From: Dryococelus australis
Lineage: Eukaryota; Arthropoda; Insecta; Phasmatodea; Phasmatidae
Assembly: GCA_029891345.1 (NCBI GenBank)
Contig: CM057000.1
Span: 124,295,838-124,359,837 of the forward strand
Length of the DNA stretch: 64,000 nt
Direction: 5' to 3'
Made by a program: the position numbers and the translations under genes. Below the pieces are notes generated by a model, which ran no database searches, was not told the DNA's origin, and worked only from the letters and a program-made list of their open reading frames with translations. Below, in pieces: positions 56,906 through 64,000 of this stretch. Position 1 is the stretch's first letter. Every line of letters begins with the position of its first letter.

Positions 56906-58024
56906 AGAATTGTTCATTGAACATTGTGGTGAATCTGCCATTAGCAAACACATATGTATTTCAATGTTATTGTGTTTTGTATTTCCAGTACTTGTGCCAA
57001 ACGTAAATATATATTTGTTATTCAAGGTGTCTGAGTTTCTGACTGTGTGTTTAGATAGGAAATTCTCTGCCCCCATTTCTAAGAATCTGTTGTCTAATTT
57101 TAAAACCTATGGTGTAACTATTTATCCTTCTGACTTCCCATTTTTGATGCCCATGTTGATAGTTGTGAATTCAATTTGTTTTCTGGTAAACCACATCTGG
57201 ACTTTTGTAATAAATAATTAGTATCCCTTGACCTACCCTTCTTGCGAAAAACTCTCTTTTCGGTGTTTGCTGCAAAATTCACTATTGATGTCACATTCCT
57301 GTGTAGAACCACAATAGAAACTCAACCCTCTTTTACTCTGTCCTTATTTGTAAGTGGTTTTATAAGCAATGCTTCACATTGCGACATTGTCAGTTCCTAT
57401 TTTAAAACTTTTAGACAAGTGAATTCGGCCATTTATTTGAATCAATCTCTTCCTGTGCTTCATTTTCCCAAACTCATTTCAAACTTCACTTCTTTCCAAA
57501 TTCCAAATCTACCTAAGCTTGCTCCAAATGATTCTCTTATCAAAGAGCTTGATTCCCTTCTTGCTTAACACCCTCATGGTATCAATTTCCATGATGTTGT
57601 GGATCTCCTTCAACACCACCCTTCCCCACCACCTGAACATACCAGCGTCGTTTCCATTAGCTTTTCTACTCTTGCTGTATGTGGCATCACTTTTGTAATC
57701 TTTTTTGGTTTAAGTCCAAATTTTGTGCTATTATGCAACCCTCTCCATCTAATCTACCTGCCCCTCAGGAACATGCAGTAGTCATAACTTTACCAGTTGT
57801 GCCTAGTGGCACTTCCTCCTCTTAATGATAGTTATTATGTGTTATTTTCATGTGAACTTCGTCATGTATTTTTTGGTGGTAAATTTGTTTTTTTTTTTTA
57901 TTCTTCTCTTGCCATGCCTTGTCTCATTTGTATCCCGGTGTCGGGGGTGGGGGTGCCAGTTGTATTGGCAAGTTTAATTGTTTTATTATTTAAGTTGTTA
58001 TTCAATTCATCCTTTCTTAGTTAA
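56906..58024 (+). pseudogene. Possible env-like third gene of the Ty3/gypsy element
   Basis: Behind pol, on the same strand, several neighbouring frames form one degraded coding stretch. It contains segments such as SDFPFLMPMLIVVNSICFL and LPKLAPNDSLIKELDSLL. Near the end is a hydrophobic segment, SISFSTLAVCGITFVIFFGL, of transmembrane length, about 40 residues after a His/Pro-rich stretch. Position and a C-terminal membrane anchor fit an errantivirus-type envelope gene, but no furin site or fusion peptide was recognised. It could also be unrelated AT-rich sequence. Confidence 0.3.
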
Positions 58025-61000
58025 TAACTTTTTTGCCAAAATGATTTTTTTCAATTAATCATGCTCCAGTTATTTTTAATTGTTTAGTTTGTTCTATGTG
58101 AAAGATTAACATAACTGTGTTTTTTAATAAATTGTTTTATTCACTACAAGTTTTGCCTGTTTGAAGAAGTTAATTTATGTGTTCTATTTATAATATTGTG
58201 TTATTCACCTCTTCTAGGACATATGTATTTGTGTATATTCAATTTGGATCAATTTAAAATGCATTAACTATTTATATAATTGATCATTTTGTCAATTTTA
58301 AACTGAAGTAACATAATGAAAAATGTTTTTACTGCCTATTTAGGGGTCTTTCCATTTGCCATTGTATAATCGATTAGTTACCACAAACAGAAGTTCTGAG
58401 CATTCTAGATTCGATATATATGCTGACGATCAAGGTTATTGCCTTGTTCTGCACCTTGTATGTACAGCATGTAGTCAGCTTCTGATAACTTATCTAGTAT
58501 CTGCACGCATCCACCCATGTAGTTTGTTATTTTTACTGTCATTTAGGGTAAGTTTGTTTACTGAGAATATTTCTTTATTGCTTTCATGTTCGTTTGTATG
58601 CAGCCACTTTATTTTTGTGTTTTTTGTCAACTTTACCAGTACTAAGTGTTCCATGTGTTATTCATTTAATTGCATCTTTGTGGCTTGTAACTATGCAATG
58701 AGATAGTTTGTGGTGCTACATCCTTCCTGAGATGTTTCATACTCTTCAAGTCATGGTGTGAATTTGAGCCTAAAGAAAGAATCCTCTTCTATCCAGCATC
58801 TATCCATATCTTCTCCTCTGGAATAATGTAAAAAATTGCTGTTTTGTGCATGGAACTACAAGGTAGTGCTCAGAACTGTGGCCAAGAATATATAAAAAAA
58901 ATTTGGAATCATAACTACATAAATCTGGACTGAACAAGCAAAACTATCTTTAAATTTACTGATAAGCAAATATAATATTAACCATTATTCAATGTATTTT
59001 AAATCTTTGTTTTTTTTATGAATGCCCTCGAGGCTTTAAATTTATAAAATATGTATCTTGAACAATCAATAAGACTTTGTAGAATTTCCTAATAATATAT
59101 ATGTATAGTTTTTTTAATAATCAGACATTTTTACATATAAAGTTATTTTTATTTATTTATGTATTTATTATTTTGAGGGTGAGATTGGTTACATGCTTGT
59201 GTGGAACTTGGTCAAATATAAATAATACATAGTCATTGAAAGGAAATTCATTTTTATTTTCAAATCTCCCTATTTGGTACTAATATATGTAGTAACCCAA
59301 AGTACTGTTTTGTGTCAATATAACAATTTAACATTATAAAGGAAAGTGAAATGTTTGCTTTTCACCTGTAAAGTATAAAAAAATATTCGATTAGAATATT
59401 GCTTACCCATAATATAAATAAAGTGAAAACAATGTTTTTTTTGCAGTGGAATAAGAAAATCACATCAATATGTTTAACATATAAAGAGCTAAGTGTTTAT
59501 CTTACATTGAAACAATATTTCTTTTGTTAAAATGGTATATTATCAATTATGTAAAAACTGGAGCACATCACTAAATTATTTAACACTTTGAATCCAACTC
59601 CACATACAGAAATCTTGAGTCCATCTTCCTTTTGGTGCATCTTCTTTGGGCTGTAATGAAAGCACATGTCGGTGCTGAATTTCACTTCACGAGTCTGACA
59701 CATAATAACCAGCTGGTAAATGAATACAGCGTGATACCTGTATTTATAATTTAATGCTAAAGATGGAAAGTGCCGACCATGTGGTCACCATGTAAAAATA
59801 AATCCCATTACTTTATTTAAAACTAAGTAGTCCATCATGCAACATTTAACATAGGGATACAGTAATAAGTAATTAGCATTGTTACCAATGTCCTGCATAA
59901 TTAAGTATAATGAAGTATTTGATGCCATCAGCATAACAATCAAAATCAAACTGCATTACACAAAAGTTTCTATGACAAAATTAACGTAAATTTAAACAAT
60001 AATTAAAAGTTTGTCATTTAATGTAAAATTTTCATTACGAGTTTAAACATGTTTCATGAATGTACTTCATTTTTCAAGAGCTGCAAACACTCAATGCAAA
60101 AATTTTGAAAAGGCTATAAAAACTATTACTGTCGAATTTTTATCACATCTTTTTATGTATATGTAATTTACAGTGCATTTAGTGTATTTTGCCATGTATC
60201 TTCAAAGGGTTATATGTACCATTTCACACATATCGTTTGAACGAGGGATAATATGTTTTGGCTGGCAGAGGTTAACTCATGATACCTCTACCCTTCTCAG
60301 TCTGGAACCAGTAGGTATCAGGGCAGATCACATCATGTGGCTCGGGTGTAAAGCTAATTTTTCAACCAATCACTCGAACTGTGTTAGACTTATAATTTCA
60401 TGGAACACTTCCTTTAGTTTCACCATGCACCCCCAAGTACACCTCCTTTCTGGAACAGACTTGTAGGCCCCTATAACATAATTTTAAATTTAGTATTTTC
60501 ATCGGACCCATCAACATCTTTGTGCTACAGCTTAGGCTAGTGTGGGACCTCATGCTGTACACCCACTTATTTTGGGTACCATCTCATGTCAAGTTCTCTA
60601 AAATACAATCAGTATTTTCTAATGCAATGTGTGAGTATAATTATTCCTGCCCCACAGGGGGCCATCAGAGTGATGGCCTTACAAACCACACATTTCCTGC
60701 CACATATTCTACAATAACATATGTCCAAATTTATATTTGTGTAATTTTTTAAGTTTGTATACCATTATTCGGGACAGTGTGGTGGGGAGCCACAGTGCCC
60801 TAGTTCGAGAGTGTAAGTGAAAGCATATTCAGCCATGACATTAAATTATACACACAACTTCATTAAGGCATGGGGTTCAGGGTCATTAGCTCAGGCTTTA
60901 CGACCATGACCCACCAAGAGTCTCATGTTAACCTGAGCAGATTCTCATAACTGGATAGCCAGCACCCTCTGGACATTAAGTTCATCACCAAGACCCTGTA

Positions 61001-61070
61001 ACCACCCCAAAAGGTGTCAGTTCCTCCTGTCTGTCCAGTGTCGAACAGTCCTTAGCACGTTCCACCAGAC
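58025..61070. other. AT-rich sequence, nothing recognised
   Basis: No coding domain, SINE head or tandem repeat. The 3' LTR of the Ty3/gypsy element might lie here but cannot be delimited. A less AT-rich part (60160-61070) has chance frames only. Confidence 0.35.
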
Positions 61071-61077
61071 TTGCCAG

Positions 61078-61400
61078 TCGAGACATCCTTCATCTCGTTT
61101 CATTTTCTCCATCTCTCTTTTTCAGCCAAGATTAATTATGGCCATTCCTCCTTTACATCATTCCCTTCTTTCACATCATTATCATCATCTTCACAGTCAT
61201 CATCAATTTCTTCATCATCTTCATCCTCATTAACTAATGCACCTACAGTATGGCTGCTTGCACTGCAGTGCAGTTTGTGTGACCAGACTTTTACAGTATG
61301 CAGAAATGTACTGCACCATGAGCGCAACTGCCAGCTAAGCCCATTCTGGTTTACACAACAACATATCAACATATGTGCTATAGGTGCAGAGTAGCACTGA
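61078..61400 (+). pseudogene. N-terminal zinc finger of the polymerase element, copy 2
   Basis: A Ser-rich stretch is followed by CSLCDQTFTVCRNVLHHERN then C near 61270-61335, a finger-like unit matching the finger array at 25746-26193. A second decayed unit (ECDNYKKQFTRAH) lies near 61550. The frame is broken after it. Confidence 0.6.
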
Positions 61401-62760
61401 CAAATTCGCCGACCATCTTGTAACATGTACATGTCAGTCAGACAGTGCACATCGACCCAATGCAAGTTATAAATCGTGAATTTTGCATGCATTTACAATG
61501 CTTGACATCACGAACGTGATTATTGGGGCAATTCCGAAGCTGAAACTCTGGAGTGTGACAATTACAAAAAGCAGTTTACCAGAGCACATTAACTGCATGC
61601 ATGTAGCTCTATGTATAATGGCACCACTGATCCACCACTAGCAAAAAATCTTGTGTGAGGGCATCTATGTTTGCATCCCAGCCAGCACCTTCCAATGTGC
61701 CACAGCCCATATCATTTGTTTTGGTTTGCCTTATTGTTGAAGATGGTTGATCTCTCTATAGGGCCATCATCATTGGTACTGGTGAATATAACACATATGG
61801 GTTTGTGGAGGCAGAGAGCGCATTTTGGGTCACAATGAAGATATAAAACACCAAGCACACCTCGAGCTAACCCAGGAATATTTGCAGCTACCTCGAGCAT
61901 ATGAAGGAAAGTAACATTGACCAGCTGTAGCAGAAGATCGAGGACCAGGGAGAAATTAAATTTTATATATTTCTCGAATGTGCATATGGCATACCAGACC
62001 CACACAACAATGAGATGGACCAGTATGCCTTCAAGACAAAAAGCATAACCCTCTACAATGTTAGCAACATTGAATATCCTGTGATGGCCACCATTGCCAG
62101 ATGTCAGGTGGAGAACAAATGCATGGGGACAGGTAGTGGCTGGACCCTCACCACTGTGAAATGGCTTCAGCTGTGAGTCAACAAGTTTGGCCCACTGAGA
62201 GTGCCCTCATACATCGCCTTGCCTACACACATTGAAGCCAAGAAATCAATAATTAACCCTCAAAACCAGAACCATCAGTGCTTCAAATGGGCCATCCTAA
62301 CACATTTTTCAAGAGCTGGGATCATGAACATGCCAACCAGCAGTACTATATTTGGGAGACACAATTCAATTTCAGTGGGCTAGAGCTTCCCACCCCTCTG
62401 CACCAAATAATGCTGTTCGAGAGGAACTATCCAGGGGTCAGCATGAACATTTACACTCTTGACAATGCTAATAAAGTGGTCCCAATACTAGTATCTGGCA
62501 TGCCACTTTGCTCAATTCCTTATGATGACAATGGACAGGAACTTACATTATTGCTGGTATACTCCCAGGTTACATCACACTGCTACTGAACATGTTTGCA
62601 GGTGGTGCTACTGGACATTCAATGACTGGTTTTGAGTTACTGGCCTTACATGTGCCAAGAAACTGGCTGAACACAGGAGGTATTGTAATTGAGATGCACT
62701 AGTCCATGTCAATATGACCCCACCACAGAAGAACTTCAAGCCTCCTGTGCTCATGTTTGG
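61401..62760 (+). pseudogene. Conserved central region of the polymerase element, copy 2
   Basis: Blocks matching copy 1 in the same order: GFVEAESAFW near 61800, SGWTLTTVKWL near 62140, then PSYIALPTHIEAKKSIINPQ with NHQCFKWAI near 62205-62300, and FSGLELPTPLHQIMLFERN near 62372. Stops and shifts separate the blocks. Copy 2 keeps the CFKWAI block that is degraded in copy 1, so the two copies decayed independently. Confidence 0.72.
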
Positions 62761-64000
62761 TTATTATAATAATGTTGATAAGGTACCTGTAGTGGTATAT
62801 GCTGACTTTGAGGCTATGTTAGTCCCGGCACATTCATGACAGCCATATCTAGATGCTTCCTACACCTATAGGTACAAGAAGCACAAGCCCTATAGTTATG
62901 GTATTTACATCAAGGTGGATAACACTATAATTCCAGCCTCCAAAACTTCAAGCATGTCAACAGATGTGCAAATGTGCACCGGGGACAAAGCATCGAAGAA
63001 ATTCGTGGAGAGAATTGTAAGGAATGGCAATCTTGTGGAGGATATATACAGCAAGTCAAATCGTATGCAAACACTGACTTGTGGCAAATGGACTAGCTAT
63101 GCTGTGGCCAACACCTGCTGCCATGGTTCTGGCCCCTTCACCCAAGATAACTGCAAAGGGCATGACCAAAATCATTTTACTGGTGACTTTATTGGTGTGG
63201 CATGTAATAATTGTAACAATCACCACCACTGCCCCAAGAGACTGCCAATCCCCTTCAACAGCTTGATGTACAATTCGAATTTTATTATGAAGCAGCTGGG
63301 CTATGATACCCAGGAAATATTTATTATCCCATCCACATAGGAAAATCTTATTACTTTCTGCAAAATAGGCAACAAATTCGCAATTAAATTTATACACATG
63401 TTCAGATTTATGTCTGCCAGTCTTGCAACACCTGCACAAAACCTGCCATCGAGGGATTTTAATACCACAGCAGCATTCTTCAACCCCAGTCAGTTCGAGT
63501 TGGTAATTCAGAAAGGAGTGTTCCTCTATGAGTATGTTGACTTGTGGGGAAGCTCGCCAAGCCTCGACTGTCGCCCATGGCAGCATTTTACAACCATACC
63601 ACTAGATGCAACATTACACCGAATGATTACTTGCATGCACTGAAGGCCTGGGAGATGTTTAGGTGCTGTATGCAATTGGCATTCAGGCCGATGTGGCACA
63701 ATAACTGAGAATTTCAATATGAAGAAATTCTGTAGTATGGTAACTTAGTGTGTCCAATGTGGCTCCCTTGATCTGGGGGAACCACTTAATAGACTGATGG
63801 TATTAGGAGTGTGATGCTCTGGATGTAGTGATGAAACTTTGGAAGCATATCTTATAGATGATGAAATCTATCCCCTACTATCAGAGCAGTGGCTGCTTTC
63901 CCCAGTGAACCAAGACACCAGGAGACAGCTCAGTCTGCTTCCCAGTAAGTTGGAGCATCGGGGAAGTAGCAATTATGGGCCTAGTGCAATTATCAGCTTT
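62761..64000 (+). pseudogene. Protein-primed B-family DNA polymerase, copy 2, cut by the window end
   Basis: The exonuclease part has VYADFEAML near 62800 (Exo I) and RLPIPFNSLMYNSNFIMKQL near 63240 (Exo II region). The Exo II Asp/Glu is replaced in a sequence reading YNSNF. GDFIGVACNNCNN near 63185 matches copy 1's YIGATCNNCNF near 27580, and VSPYEYIDS-like LYEYVDLWGSSPS matches near 63525. The polymerase palm, including the D-x-D box, lies beyond base 64000. The degree of decay is similar to copy 1. Confidence 0.82.

Noticed and set aside
60173..60752. Plus-strand frames of 76-97 codons before the second polymerase copy
   Set aside because: No match to the upstream part of the first copy and no domain; probably chance frames.

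Overview
The window is eukaryotic and almost certainly from an arthropod, most likely an insect with a large, transposon-rich genome. It has long AT-rich introns, GT-AG splice sites, an animal-type haem peroxidase gene, and R1-type, Ty3/gypsy, Tc1, Helitron, MITE and tRNA-headed SINE repeats. Nothing in it looks bacterial. The species cannot be named from the sequence.

Host gene. One secreted haem peroxidase (peroxinectin/chorion-peroxidase type) runs on the minus strand across most of the left three quarters. Six exons fit together with matching splice phases, in N-to-C order: 41763-41605, 36441-36221, 35343-35173, 20286-20122, 8735-8511 and 5838-5711. A tentative signal-peptide exon lies at 47728-47594. 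The C-terminal part, including the proximal haem histidine, must lie left of base 1. The introns of 0.9 to 14.9 kb are filled with mobile DNA.

Intron contents, left to right: a MITE with its own empty-site paralogue (1.7 and 8.1 kb); many copies of a ~420 bp MITE family with TIR AGGCTGTTCACG (called MITE-A here); an internally deleted Tc1 element with perfect TIRs (10.7-11.3 kb); a dead R1-like retrotransposon (14.9-17.9 kb); a MADF-like exon (23.5 kb); a broken zinc-finger plus protein-primed B-family DNA polymerase gene (25.5-29.0 kb); a LINE tail (29.9 kb); a 5'-truncated Helitron with an intact 3' terminus (31.9-33.2 kb); and a minisatellite (35.7-36.2 kb). At 42.2-45.7 kb one MITE-A copy is split by a nested stack: a palindromic element, a decamer satellite, a ~150 bp tandem repeat, a second MITE type and a 922 bp insertion with 15 bp target duplications.

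Right quarter. At 49.7-52.7 kb a very AT-rich block holds decayed remains of an endogenous double-jelly-roll DNA virus (adintovirus/Polinton-like). It has a capsid gene on the minus strand, and small genes on the plus strand including a phospholipase-A2-type virion protein. It abuts a 5'-truncated Ty3/gypsy element (52.8-56.3 kb) followed by a possible env-like remnant. From about 61.1 kb to the end lies a second copy of the zinc-finger/B-family polymerase gene, paralogous to the one at 25.5-29 kb. All viral and transposon genes seen carry stops, frameshifts or truncations, except the Helitron helicase fragment (open for 324 codons).
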